From positions 2,046,001 to 2,110,000 of the forward strand of contig NZ_CVUA01000001.1 of the NCBI RefSeq assembly GCF_001282785.1: a stretch of 64,000 bases of DNA, read 5' to 3'. Under the pieces are notes generated by a model. That model was given only the letters and a program-made list of their open reading frames with translations, did not search any database and was not told where the DNA came from. A program made the translations under genes and the position numbers. This document shows positions 35,343 to 43,555 of the stretch, in pieces; position 1 is the first letter of the stretch, and each line of letters starts with the position of its first letter. This stretch comes from Halolamina sediminis. GTDB taxonomy: Archaea > Halobacteriota > Halobacteria > Halobacteriales > Haloferacaceae.

Positions 35343-35420
35343 GGTCGAGGGTTCGGAACGGTGGGGGTAAATCGGTCGCGGTGTGGCGTCGGCTCGCGGC
35401 TCACTGCGCTCACCGTCGTC

Positions 35421-35472
35421 GTCGGCCTTGCTGCCGACTGCCAGCAGGACCGCCGGTGCCGCCCTGCTCACG
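35421..35472 (-). repeat. palindromic mini-element in the birA-pccB spacer
   Basis: GTCGGC, CTTGCT, GCCGAC (35421-35438), spacer TGCCA, a 19-nt imperfect hairpin (GCAGGACC, GCC, GGTGCCGC; 35444-35462) and CCTGCTCACG (35463-35472). Same layout and same segment lengths as the other two copies. The hairpin has one mismatch and one wobble, so this copy is slightly decayed. Confidence 0.7.
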
Positions 35473-35593
35473 TTTCCGAGGGGGTTTGCCGTCGCGCCGG
35501 AGGCACGACGTTTTCCGGCCTCGCGTGTTCGGAATCCTTTTGCGACACCTGGGCGACGTTCGGAGTAATGACTGCAGGTGGTCCACAGTGACG

Positions 35594-37138
35594 ATGGAGG
35601 ACCGCATCGAGGAACTCCGTGAACGCCGCGAGGAAGCCCTGAAAGGCGGCGGCGAGGAGCGGATCGAACGCCAGCACGAGAAGGGGAAGATGACCGCCCG
35701 CGAGCGGATCGACTACTTCCTCGACGAGGGCACGTTCACGGAGTTCGACCAGTTCCGAACCCACAACAACCACAAGTTCGGGATGGATGAGAAACAGGTG
35801 TACGGCGACGGCGTCGTCACCGGCTACGGCGAGGTCGACGGCCGGAAAGTGTTCGTGTTCGCCCACGACTTCACCGTCTTCGGCGGCTCGCTCGGCGAGG
35901 TGTTCGCCGAGAAGGTGACGAAGGTGATGGACAAGGCCACGCAGGTCGGCGCGCCGGTCGTCGGGCTCAACGACTCTGCCGGCGCCCGGATCCAAGAGGG
36001 TGTCGACGCACTCGGCGGCTACGCCGAGATCTTCCGGCGCAATCAGGAGGCCTCGGGTGTCGTCCCGCAGATCTCCGCGATCATGGGCCCCTGCGCGGGC
36101 GGTGCGGTGTACTCCCCCGCGATGACCGACTTCACGTTCATGGTGAAGGACACCAGCCACATGTTCATCACCGGCCCCGACGTGGTGAAGACTGTCACCG
36201 GCGAGGAGGTCAGCTTCGAGGAGCTCGGCGGCGCGGTCACCCACGCCTCCACCTCCGGCGTCGCCCACTTCGCCGAGGAGAGCGAGGAAGACGCGCTCGA
36301 CAACATCCGGCGGCTGCTCTCCTACCTCCCGCAGAACAACGTCGAGGACCCCCCGCGGGTCGAGCCGTGGGACGACCCCGAGCGCGCCGACGAGTCGCTG
36401 AACTCGGCCGTCCCCGACCAGCCGCGCAAGCCCTACGACATGCACGACGTGCTCACCTCCGTCGTCGACGAGGGCTCGTTCTTCGAGGTGCAGTCTGAGT
36501 TCGCGAAGAACCTCGTGATCGGCTTCGCCCGGATGGACGGCCGCGCAGTCGGCGTACTCGCGAACCAGCCCCGGGTCAACGCTGGCACGCTCGACATCGA
36601 GGCCAGCGAGAAGGGCGCGCGGTTCATCCGCACCTGTGACGCGTTCAACGTTCCCGTCCTGACGTTCGTCGACGTCCCCGGCTTCATGCCCGGCACCGAT
36701 CAGGAGCACAACGGAATCATCCGCCACGGCGCCAAGCTCCTGTACGCCTACTGCGAGGCGTCGGTGCCGCTGCTCACCGTCATCACCCGGAAGGCCTACG
36801 GCGGCGCCTACGACGTGATGGCCTCCAGCCACGTCGGCGCCGACGTGAACTACGCGTGGCCGACCGCCGAGATCGCGGTGATGGGGCCGGAGGGCGCGGT
36901 CGACATCCTCTACAGCGACGAACTCGACGAGGCCGACGACGTGGAGGCCCGACGGCAGGAGCTCATCGACGAGTACCGCGAGGAGTTCGCCAACCCCTAC
37001 ACCGCCGCCGACCGCGGCTACATCGACGACGTGATCGAGCCGCCGGAGACCCGCGCGCGGCTGATCTCCGATCTGGAGATGCTGCAGGGCAAACGCGAGC
37101 AGACGCCCCAGAAGAAACACGGCAACATCCCCATATGA
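35594..37138 (+). CDS. pccB: propionyl/acetyl-CoA carboxylase carboxyltransferase (beta) subunit
   Basis: 514 residues with both carboxyltransferase half-domains: [56 protein letters not shown], and [19 protein letters not shown]. It moves CO2 from carboxybiotin to propionyl- or acetyl-CoA. The ATG at 35594 gives the family N-terminus [13 protein letters not shown]; upstream in-frame DNA is the spacer with the mini-element. Coupled to pccX by ATGA. The biotin carboxylase/carrier subunit gene is not in the window. Confidence 0.95.
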   Translation: MEDRIEELRERREEALKGGGEERIERQHEKGKMTARERIDYFLDEGTFTEFDQFRTHNNHKFGMDEKQVYGDGVVTGYGEVDGRKVFVFAHDFTVFGGSLGEVFAEKVTKVMDKATQVGAPVVGLNDSAGARIQEGVDALGGYAEIFRRNQEASGVVPQISAIMGPCAGGAVYSPAMTDFTFMVKDTSHMFITGPDVVKTVTGEEVSFEELGGAVTHASTSGVAHFAEESEEDALDNIRRLLSYLPQNNVEDPPRVEPWDDPERADESLNSAVPDQPRKPYDMHDVLTSVVDEGSFFEVQSEFAKNLVIGFARMDGRAVGVLANQPRVNAGTLDIEASEKGARFIRTCDAFNVPVLTFVDVPGFMPGTDQEHNGIIRHGAKLLYAYCEASVPLLTVITRKAYGGAYDVMASSHVGADVNYAWPTAEIAVMGPEGAVDILYSDELDEADDVEARRQELIDEYREEFANPYTAADRGYIDDVIEPPETRARLISDLEMLQGKREQTPQKKHGNIPI

Positions 37139-37404
37139 CTGACCCCCTCGCCGAGCGCCTCGACCTGCCCGACGACGCAGACGAGGCCGAAGCCGCGGCC
37201 ATCGTTGCTGCCGTCGGCGCCCACATCCGTGACGGCGAGGCGGCGGCCGCGGCGGAAGCGGCTAAAAACGAGGCCGAAAGCTGGCAGGGCAAACGCTGGG
37301 GGTTCGCTGGCCGCGTCGAATCGACCCAGCGCCGAACCGTGCGAGTCCGCGACGGGACGCCAACGGACGCCTGGAGCGCCGCCGGTCGGTCCGACCGGCT
37401 CTGA
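37135..37404 (+). CDS. pccX: small carboxylase subunit PccX (acc operon protein)
   Basis: 89 residues. The N-terminal acidic helix ([20 protein letters not shown]) and the ending [16 protein letters not shown] match the short third subunit found with haloarchaeal propionyl-CoA carboxylase, which is needed for full activity in Haloferax. Starts inside the pccB stop codon (4-bp overlap). Confidence 0.85.
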   Translation: MTDPLAERLDLPDDADEAEAAAIVAAVGAHIRDGEAAAAAEAAKNEAESWQGKRWGFAGRVESTQRRTVRVRDGTPTDAWSAAGRSDRL

Positions 37405-37408
37405 GGCG

Positions 37409-37597
37409 TTACTCGTCGGTGAGGTAGAGGTACGCCCGCGGTGCAACGATCCCCAACACGACGACGATCCCGAACGCGATCCACTCGGAGACGTCGGTGA
37501 ACATCGCGACACCGATCCCCAGCGCGGCGGCGACGACGGCGAACGCCAGCCGGACCTTGATCTCGCGGTCGAAGTCGAGCCCTTCGGGGTCGCTCAT
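37409..37597 (-). CDS. small two-segment membrane protein
   Basis: 62 residues with two hydrophobic helices (VRLAFAVVAAALGIGVAMF and WIAFGIVVVLGIVAPRAYLY). Acidic N-terminus inside. Haloarchaeal codon use throughout. Function unknown. It converges with pccX and lies downstream of the MOSC gene on the other side. Confidence 0.7.
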   Translation of the reverse strand: MSDPEGLDFDREIKVRLAFAVVAAALGIGVAMFTDVSEWIAFGIVVVLGIVAPRAYLYLTDE

Positions 37598-37636
37598 GGC
37601 TGCGCTGGGGACGGCGGCGCCCTGAACGCGTCGGTT

Positions 37637-38104
37637 CTACTCGGTGAGTACGTCGTCGCCGACGGCGATCTCGCCGCCATCGACGATCTCACATCGCAGC
37701 CCGCCGCGGTGGACCAGCGCCTCCTGAACCCCTTTCTCTTCGAGTTTCCGTTCGAGGTACGAGCAGGGCTCACAGAGCTCAGTTCCCTCCACGACCGCGT
37801 CGCCGACGCGGAACCGCTCGCCCAGCAGGCGGTTCAGCCCCACCCCGCGGACCGTGAGGTTCCGGCGGTGGACGCCGGGTTCGAACGAGACGTCGTAGTC
37901 GGCTTCCGCCTGCTCGATCGCTTCGGCCTCGATCAGCGTGAGATCCCGGGTCCGGTCCTCGTCGTCGGTCGAGAACGTCCCCTCGTTCTCGAAGTAGCGG
38001 TCGCCAGTCAGCCCCTTGCCCACGACTGCCTCGACGGACTCCCGCGGCTCGGGTGGGGCGCCCGCTTCGCCGGCGACGTGGATGCGTTCGACGGTTCCAG
38101 TCAC
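37637..38104 (-). CDS. MOSC domain protein
   Basis: 155 residues. The MOSC beta-barrel carries KGLTGDRYFENEGTF and the conserved Cys region GTELCEPCSYLERKL, and ends GGLRCEIVDGGEIAVGDDV. MOSC domains handle molybdenum-cofactor-linked sulfur or detoxify N-hydroxylated compounds. The start codon is GTG at 38104. Stand-alone MOSC proteins have no settled substrate. Confidence 0.88.
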   Translation of the reverse strand: MTGTVERIHVAGEAGAPPEPRESVEAVVGKGLTGDRYFENEGTFSTDDEDRTRDLTLIEAEAIEQAEADYDVSFEPGVHRRNLTVRGVGLNRLLGERFRVGDAVVEGTELCEPCSYLERKLEEKGVQEALVHRGGLRCEIVDGGEIAVGDDVLTE

Positions 38105-38150
38105 GGTCGGGGGTGGGTGCGGCCACGCATAAGTGCGGGGATGGCGGCCG

Positions 38151-39383
38151 TCACTCCGCCCCGGCGAACTCGTCGAGCGTCGCCGGGCGGCCGCGGCGTT
38201 CGCTCACCAGCGCGCCGTCGACGTCGAGCTGGAGGCGTTCGACCGCCTCGTGACCCACGCGCTCTGTCGCCCCAGCCACCGTGTACACGCCCAGCCGCCA
38301 CTGCTGGTACTGGGCGGTCCGGAGCGCCTTCACCAGCGGCGACTGCCGGCCGAGTTCGCGGATCTCGTCGCCGACCATCACGCGGCTGGTGGACTCCCGC
38401 ATCGACGGCTCGCTGGGGACGTCGAGGATCACCTCCTGCGGGTCGAGATCGCAGGCCGCGGCGATCTCGGCTTCCAGTTCCCGCGTCTCTCCGTGCCCGG
38501 CGTCGAGCAGCCAGTCGGGCACGCCGCCCAGTTCGGCCCAGACCGCACGCTTGTACAGGTCCCGTTCGGCGTAGCGCCGGGCGAACTCGTCAGTCTCCTC
38601 ACACAGCCGCAGTGCGACCAGCAGCCCGTGGTCGTCCATCCGGCGGAGCTCCTCCGCGGTCAGATCGGGGTCGGCGTCGAGCAGTCGCTCGGTCGCCCGG
38701 CGGAGCATCGCCTTGCTGATCCGGGCGACGTGGTGGGCGTAGACGGTGGGGTTCATCAGCGCCCGGGCGACCAGCAGCGACTCCGCGCTCTGGACGTTGC
38801 CCGGCGCGAGCACGAGCTCCCCGTCGACGAACCGCAGCGCCCGGACGAGCCGCCCGGGGTCGATCGTGCCGTACGGGACGCCGGTGTGGTGGGCGTCCCG
38901 GACGAGGTAGTCCATCCGGTCGACGTCGAGCTCCCCGGAGACGAGCTGGCCGAACTTCCCCTCGCCGGCGACCAGCCCCGCGACTCGGTCCGGCGAGAGG
39001 TCGTGGGATCGGAGCACGTCACCCACCTTCCCTTCCGCGAGCAGTTCGTCCACGTCGTCGTGGTACTTCCCCGTCTCGCGGTGGGTCAGCGCCTCGATGT
39101 TGTGCGAGAACGGGCCGTGGCCGACGTCGTGGAGCATCGCCGCCGCCCGGACGCGTTCGGCGTCGACGCCGTCGACGCCCAGTTGGTCGAGCGCCTGCTC
39201 GGCGAGGTGGTAGACGCCCAGCGAGTGCTCGAAGCGCGTGTGGTTCGCGGAGGGGTACGCCAACTGCACCGTCCCCAACTGCTTGATGTGGCGGAGCCGC
39301 TGGACTGCGGGGGTGTCCAGCAGGTCGGCGGCGACCCCCTCCACCTCGATGTGGTCGTGGACGGAGTCCTTGATCGTCGTCAT
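38151..39383 (-). CDS. HD-domain phosphohydrolase (SAMHD1/dGTPase-like)
   Basis: 410 residues. The HD metal site is built from HTRFEHSLGVYHLA and AAAMLHDVGHGPFSHNIE plus a downstream Asp in ELDVDRMDYLVRDAHH, the arrangement of dNTP triphosphohydrolases. The last part is a mixed alpha/beta extension. It may control dNTP pools; nucleotide specificity is unknown. Confidence 0.9.
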   Translation of the reverse strand: MTTIKDSVHDHIEVEGVAADLLDTPAVQRLRHIKQLGTVQLAYPSANHTRFEHSLGVYHLAEQALDQLGVDGVDAERVRAAAMLHDVGHGPFSHNIEALTHRETGKYHDDVDELLAEGKVGDVLRSHDLSPDRVAGLVAGEGKFGQLVSGELDVDRMDYLVRDAHHTGVPYGTIDPGRLVRALRFVDGELVLAPGNVQSAESLLVARALMNPTVYAHHVARISKAMLRRATERLLDADPDLTAEELRRMDDHGLLVALRLCEETDEFARRYAERDLYKRAVWAELGGVPDWLLDAGHGETRELEAEIAAACDLDPQEVILDVPSEPSMRESTSRVMVGDEIRELGRQSPLVKALRTAQYQQWRLGVYTVAGATERVGHEAVERLQLDVDGALVSERRGRPATLDEFAGAE

Positions 39384-39432
39384 ACGCCGACGTTCGGCGG
39401 CATCCGGTAAAAAGGGCCGTAGACGGCGGACG

Positions 39433-39669
39433 CTACAGAAGGTCGATATCGACGACGTCGGTCAATGCTGGAACGTCGAAGTCAGCGTTCACGCGCCTCG
39501 CGTGCTGCCGTCGCAGCGTCGCTCCCGTCCCACAGCCCGCACCTTCGACGACGGCTTCGCGGCGCTCTTCGAGCAGGCGCGAGAGAACGTCGTCGTACGT
39601 CTCGTCCTCCCGCTTGAGCGCCGACGGTGCGGCGTGTGTCTCCTCGTCGACGCGGATGCTCTTGCTCAT
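39433..39669 (-). pseudogene. frameshifted VapB-like antitoxin
   Basis: The first about 43 codons encode an intact ribbon-helix-helix type antitoxin start (MSKSIRVDEETHAAPSALKR, YDDVLSRLLEERREAV). At about 39536-39538 one G is missing on the coding strand. Restoring it gives GAGLWDGSDAATAAREARER and a TGA at 39484-39482, the usual end of this family. The present frame instead runs on to TAG at 39435-39433 with an unrelated tail. No PIN toxin gene follows. Confidence 0.75.
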
Positions 39670-39684
39670 ACGTCGTGTATACTC

Positions 39685-39698
39685 TCTCGTATACGAGA
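39685..39698. promoter_or_regulatory. 14-bp perfect palindrome, candidate antitoxin operator
   Basis: TCTCGTATACGAGA reads the same on both strands and lies 16-29 bp upstream of the antitoxin ATG. A second GTATAC (39677-39682) sits one helical turn closer. It overlaps the place expected for the TATA box. Antitoxins usually repress their own promoters by binding such sites. Confidence 0.6.
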
Positions 39699-39790
39699 AA
39701 ACACCTCCGGGGGCGTGTGGTTCCGTTGAAACACTCGCCCCGTGACGGATTGGAGATGATCGGTAAGTACAGAGGACCTACGAATCGGCC

Positions 39791-39997
39791 TTACTCATCT
39801 ACTTCTATCCGTCTTGGCCCTCCACCGAGAATCGAATCACACTCTGGACAACATAAATACGCATAGAAATACTCGATATCTGAGTATCCTATGTCATCCT
39901 CTACAGTATTCCGATCTTCAAGGTCATCAAAACCGTCGTCTGAAACAAAGGGTCTAATGTGTGGTTCTTGATGAGAGCATTCTGGACATGTTGACAT
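39791..39997 (-). CDS. small zinc-ribbon protein in AT-richer DNA
   Basis: 68 residues from the ATG at 39997. Two Cys pairs (STCPECSH near the start and LCCPECDSILGGGP near the end) form a likely zinc ribbon around an acidic middle (DGFDDLEDRNTVEDDIGYSD). The surrounding DNA has far more A and T, with codons such as AGA, ATA and TTA-like choices that neighbours avoid, which suggests recent transfer. No family recognised; it may bind nucleic acid or protein. Confidence 0.65.
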   Translation of the reverse strand: MSTCPECSHQEPHIRPFVSDDGFDDLEDRNTVEDDIGYSDIEYFYAYLCCPECDSILGGGPRRIEVDE

Positions 39998-40113
39998 AGT
40001 ACACACCTGTAAGTAGAGCCACTTCGTTGTATTGGCTCAAATCGCAACCCCACTTACCGACTGTTTCGCCGTAGAATATCTGGCAAATAGGGCTTCAACA
40101 GAGCCCGGCCCGT

Positions 40114-41322
40114 CTACTCCCCGCCCGCGAACTCCCGCTCGCCCAGGTGACTACGCAGCGTGTCCACGTCCTTGTTGCCCGCGCCGGTGTTCAGCAGCAC
40201 CACCGTATCGTCCTCGCCGAGTTCACCCTGCTCCGCGAGATCGAACGCCCCGGCAGCCGCGGCGGCACACGTCGCGCCCATCTCCACGCCCTCCGTCCGG
40301 GCGATCTCGACGGCTGCATCGAGAATCTCCTCGTCGCTCGCGGCGACCGCGCCGCCGCCGCTCTCTTCGAGTGCGTCGAGGATCAGCGGGCTCGCACCCG
40401 GGTCGGGGACCGCGATCCCGTTGAGCACGGTCGTGATGTTCTCGTCGCCCCACGCCTCGTGGATCGACTTCCCCTCGTCCCACGCCTTCACGACGGGGGC
40501 ACAGCCGGCGGCCTGTGCGGCGTACATCCCCGGCAGGTCGTCAATCAAGTCGAGATCGCGGAACTCCGTGGCGCCCTTGTGCATCCCGACGAGGCCGACG
40601 CCGCCGCCGGTCGGGTAGACGATCGCGTCGGGCACGTCCCAGTCGAGCTGTTCGACCGTCTCGTACAGCATCGTCTTCTTCGTCTCGTGGCGGTAGGGCG
40701 TGACGAACGTCTTCGTCGAGTACCAGTCCTCCTCGTCCATGCGCTCGCTGTAGGCGGCGCCGGCGTCGGTGATCTCCCCCTCGACGACGTGGAGTTCGCC
40801 GCCGTGGACCTCGATCATCGCCTTCTGGGTGTAGCCCGCGCGCTCGGCCAGCCAGACGTGGGCGTCCATGTCCGCCTGTGCGGCGTAGGCTGCGGCGGCC
40901 TGCCCGGCGTTGCCGGCAGTGTTGAGCGCGATCGTTTCCGCGCCGTGCTGGGCGGCGGCGGTCACCGCGCCGGTCTGCCCGCGGTCCTTGAACGTCCCAG
41001 TGGGGTTGTGCCCCTCGTCTTTGATGTACACCTCGCCGACGCCCATCGCCTCGGCGAGCGTGGGACAGTCGACCAGCGGCGTCGTCCCCTCACCGATCGA
41101 GACCGCGGCCTCGCGGGGGAACGGCAGCAGCGCGTCGTAGCGCCACAGCGAGTCGAAGCGCTCCCCTTCGAACGTCTCGCGGGACACGTCGATCGCGTCG
41201 TAGTCGTACGCCGGGTCGAGGATGCCGCCACAGTCCGGGCAGCGATGCGTCGCGGTGTCGGCGTCGAACCGCTCCCCGCAGTCGATGCAGTCGAGGCCGG
41301 CGAACGCGTCGGTGGTCTCCAT
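40114..41322 (-). CDS. thrC: threonine synthase
   Basis: 402-residue PLP enzyme converting O-phosphohomoserine to threonine. An N-terminal zinc ribbon (LDCIDCGERF and HRCPDCGG) precedes the PLP fold. The PLP lysine lies in GHNPTGTFKDRGQTGAV and the phosphate loop in YPTGGGVGLVGMHKG. The ATG at 41322 gives the family N-terminus. The gene stands alone. Confidence 0.94.
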   Translation of the reverse strand: METTDAFAGLDCIDCGERFDADTATHRCPDCGGILDPAYDYDAIDVSRETFEGERFDSLWRYDALLPFPREAAVSIGEGTTPLVDCPTLAEAMGVGEVYIKDEGHNPTGTFKDRGQTGAVTAAAQHGAETIALNTAGNAGQAAAAYAAQADMDAHVWLAERAGYTQKAMIEVHGGELHVVEGEITDAGAAYSERMDEEDWYSTKTFVTPYRHETKKTMLYETVEQLDWDVPDAIVYPTGGGVGLVGMHKGATEFRDLDLIDDLPGMYAAQAAGCAPVVKAWDEGKSIHEAWGDENITTVLNGIAVPDPGASPLILDALEESGGGAVAASDEEILDAAVEIARTEGVEMGATCAAAAAGAFDLAEQGELGEDDTVVLLNTGAGNKDVDTLRSHLGEREFAGGE

Positions 41323-41495
41323 GGCCCGGGCTGGGGGCCCCACGGCTAATGGCTTGTCCGATGCGGCAAGACGGACACGCCGCCCCGTCAGCGACGGGGT
41401 TGATCCGCCGCTGGCGGCAGAGTTAGGTAGACACAGCCACACAATCCCCCCGTGTACCTTCCCCGCACAGGCGTTCCCGGAGGTGGTCCGCGACG

Positions 41496-42497
41496 ATGAC
41501 CGACGATGCTCGGTCCGACGGCGGTGACGCGGCGATCGAGACCGGCGGCGACGCGGCCCCGTCGACGCTGGACCCGCTGTCGGTCGAGGCGGCGGCCGGC
41601 CTGATCGACGATATCGTCGACAACGTCGAGCGCGTCATCGTCGGGAAGCGCGACGCCATCGAACACCTCCTCGTCGCGACGCTGGCCCGGGGCCACGTCC
41701 TGCTGGAGGACGTGCCCGGGACCGGGAAGACGATGCTCGCTCGCTCGGTTGCGACCTCCGTCGACGCCTCGTTCCGCCGCGTCCAGTTCACGCCCGACCT
41801 ACTGCCCTCCGACGTGACCGGCGTGAACGTGTTCAACCAGAAGACCCAGGAGTTCGAGTTCCAGCCCGGCCCGGTGTTCGCGAACGTCGTGCTGGCCGAC
41901 GAGATCAACCGCGCGCCGCCGAAAACCCAGAGCTCGCTGCTGGAAGCGATGGAGGAGCGACAGGTGACCGTCGACGGCGACACCCGGAGCCTCCCCGAGC
42001 CGTTCGTCGTGATCGCGACCCAGAACGACGTCGAGACCGGCCGCACCTACGAGCTCCCGATGGCTGAGGTCGACCGCTTCGCGAAGAAGCTCCGGCTGGG
42101 CTACCCCGACGACGAGCAGGAGGCCGAAATCATCGGCCGCACCGCCGGCCACCACCCCATCGAGGAGTTGGAGCCGGTGACCGACGGCAAGCGGCTCCGG
42201 CGCGCCCGCGAGACGGCGAGCCAGGTGACGCTGCGCGAGCCCGTCCGGAGCTACATCAGCCGGCTGGCCCAACACACCCGGGACGAGGCCCAACTCGGCG
42301 TCAGCCCCCGGGGGAGCATCGCGCTGGCCCGCACCTCGCAGGTCCGGGCGCTGCTCGACGGCCGCGACTACGTCACCCCCGACGACGTACAGACGGAGGC
42401 CCGGACGGTGTTCGCCCACCGCATCCGGCCGCGAACGGGCAGCGAGACCGGCGAGGACGTGGTCGCCTCGGCGCTCTCGACCGTCCCTGTCGAGTGA
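41496..42497 (+). CDS. MoxR-family AAA+ ATPase
   Basis: 333 residues. Walker A is [16 protein letters not shown], Walker [21 protein letters not shown], followed by the MoxR-specific [20 protein letters not shown]. MoxR ATPases act as chaperones with DUF58 and VWA-type partners. First gene of a tightly packed operon; its TGA overlaps the DUF58 ATG (TGATG). Confidence 0.93.
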   Translation: MTDDARSDGGDAAIETGGDAAPSTLDPLSVEAAAGLIDDIVDNVERVIVGKRDAIEHLLVATLARGHVLLEDVPGTGKTMLARSVATSVDASFRRVQFTPDLLPSDVTGVNVFNQKTQEFEFQPGPVFANVVLADEINRAPPKTQSSLLEAMEERQVTVDGDTRSLPEPFVVIATQNDVETGRTYELPMAEVDRFAKKLRLGYPDDEQEAEIIGRTAGHHPIEELEPVTDGKRLRRARETASQVTLREPVRSYISRLAQHTRDEAQLGVSPRGSIALARTSQVRALLDGRDYVTPDDVQTEARTVFAHRIRPRTGSETGEDVVASALSTVPVE

Positions 42498-43555
42498 TGC
42501 TCACCCGCCGTGGCCGTGCCATCGCCGGAATCGCGGGGCTAGCAGTGCTGCTCGCGGGGGTGTTCGGCGCCCGCGCGCTCAACGCGATCGTCGCCCCCGC
42601 GGTCGTCGCGCTGGTCGCCGGCTACCTCCAGATCCGGTTCGTCCCCGCCGTCGACGTGGACCGCACGCCGCCGGAGAACGCCCACGTCGGGGAGAGCCGG
42701 ACGGCGACGCTCGCCTTCCACAGCCGTAACGGCGACCCGCTCTCCCGGCCGTTTCTCGGCGACGTGACCGAGCGCGTCGGCGACGGGCTGTGGCCGGTCG
42801 AATCCGAGAACGCGACGGTCCGAGACCGTCCCAGCGGCGACGCCGAGATCACGTTCGAGACGGCCGTCGGCGCCGAGCCACTCCAGTACGAGGTGGAGTA
42901 CCGACAGCGCGGCCAGCACACGCTCGGCCCGGTGACGGTGGTCGCGACCGACGCGTTCGGCCTGCACGCACGCGAGACCGAACTCCGAGGGACCGAGACG
43001 ACGATCGTCTTCCCGCGTGTCCGCCGGCTCGGCGCCGTCGGGCGGCGGTCGCTGGGACGGCTGCAGGAGTACAGCCGGAGCGACCAGCGCGGCGAGTTCG
43101 AGGAGCTCCGGGAGTACGTCCCGGGCGACCCACTGCGGGACATCCACTGGAAGACCACGGCCAAGCGCGACGAGCTGATCGTCACGGAGTTCGCCGCCGA
43201 CACCGACGTGGCGTCGGTGACCGTCGCCGCCGGCGCGAACGCCGAGGGCGCCGACGCGATGGCCGAGGCGACCGCGAGCGTGGTGCTGCCGCTGGTCGCC
43301 GACGGGGTCCCGATCGAGCTCTCGCTCCCCCGGGGGGAGCTCCGGGTCGGCCCCGAGTTCGGCGGGCAGGCGGCGATGCTCCGGACGCTTGCGGTGGTCG
43401 ACTCCGGGCCGGTGCCCGACCCCGACGCCGACGTGGTGATCAAGGGGCGGGGCGACGACGCGACCGTCGACGTCCGCGGGCGCCGCCACCAGTTCTCGGA
43501 GATGGTCGAGGCGCGGACGGCGGGCACCGCGCCGACCCCGGAGGTGGAAGCGTGA
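42497..43555 (+). CDS. DUF58 family protein
   Basis: 352 residues. Two N-terminal transmembrane segments ([33 protein letters not shown]), a beta-sandwich region, then the DUF58 signature [20 protein letters not shown] near residue 210, in a VWA-like domain. An in-frame GTG lies immediately upstream (42494), but the ATG is preferred. Works with MoxR. Overlaps the next start by 4 bp. Confidence 0.88.
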   Translation: MLTRRGRAIAGIAGLAVLLAGVFGARALNAIVAPAVVALVAGYLQIRFVPAVDVDRTPPENAHVGESRTATLAFHSRNGDPLSRPFLGDVTERVGDGLWPVESENATVRDRPSGDAEITFETAVGAEPLQYEVEYRQRGQHTLGPVTVVATDAFGLHARETELRGTETTIVFPRVRRLGAVGRRSLGRLQEYSRSDQRGEFEELREYVPGDPLRDIHWKTTAKRDELIVTEFAADTDVASVTVAAGANAEGADAMAEATASVVLPLVADGVPIELSLPRGELRVGPEFGGQAAMLRTLAVVDSGPVPDPDADVVIKGRGDDATVDVRGRRHQFSEMVEARTAGTAPTPEVEA

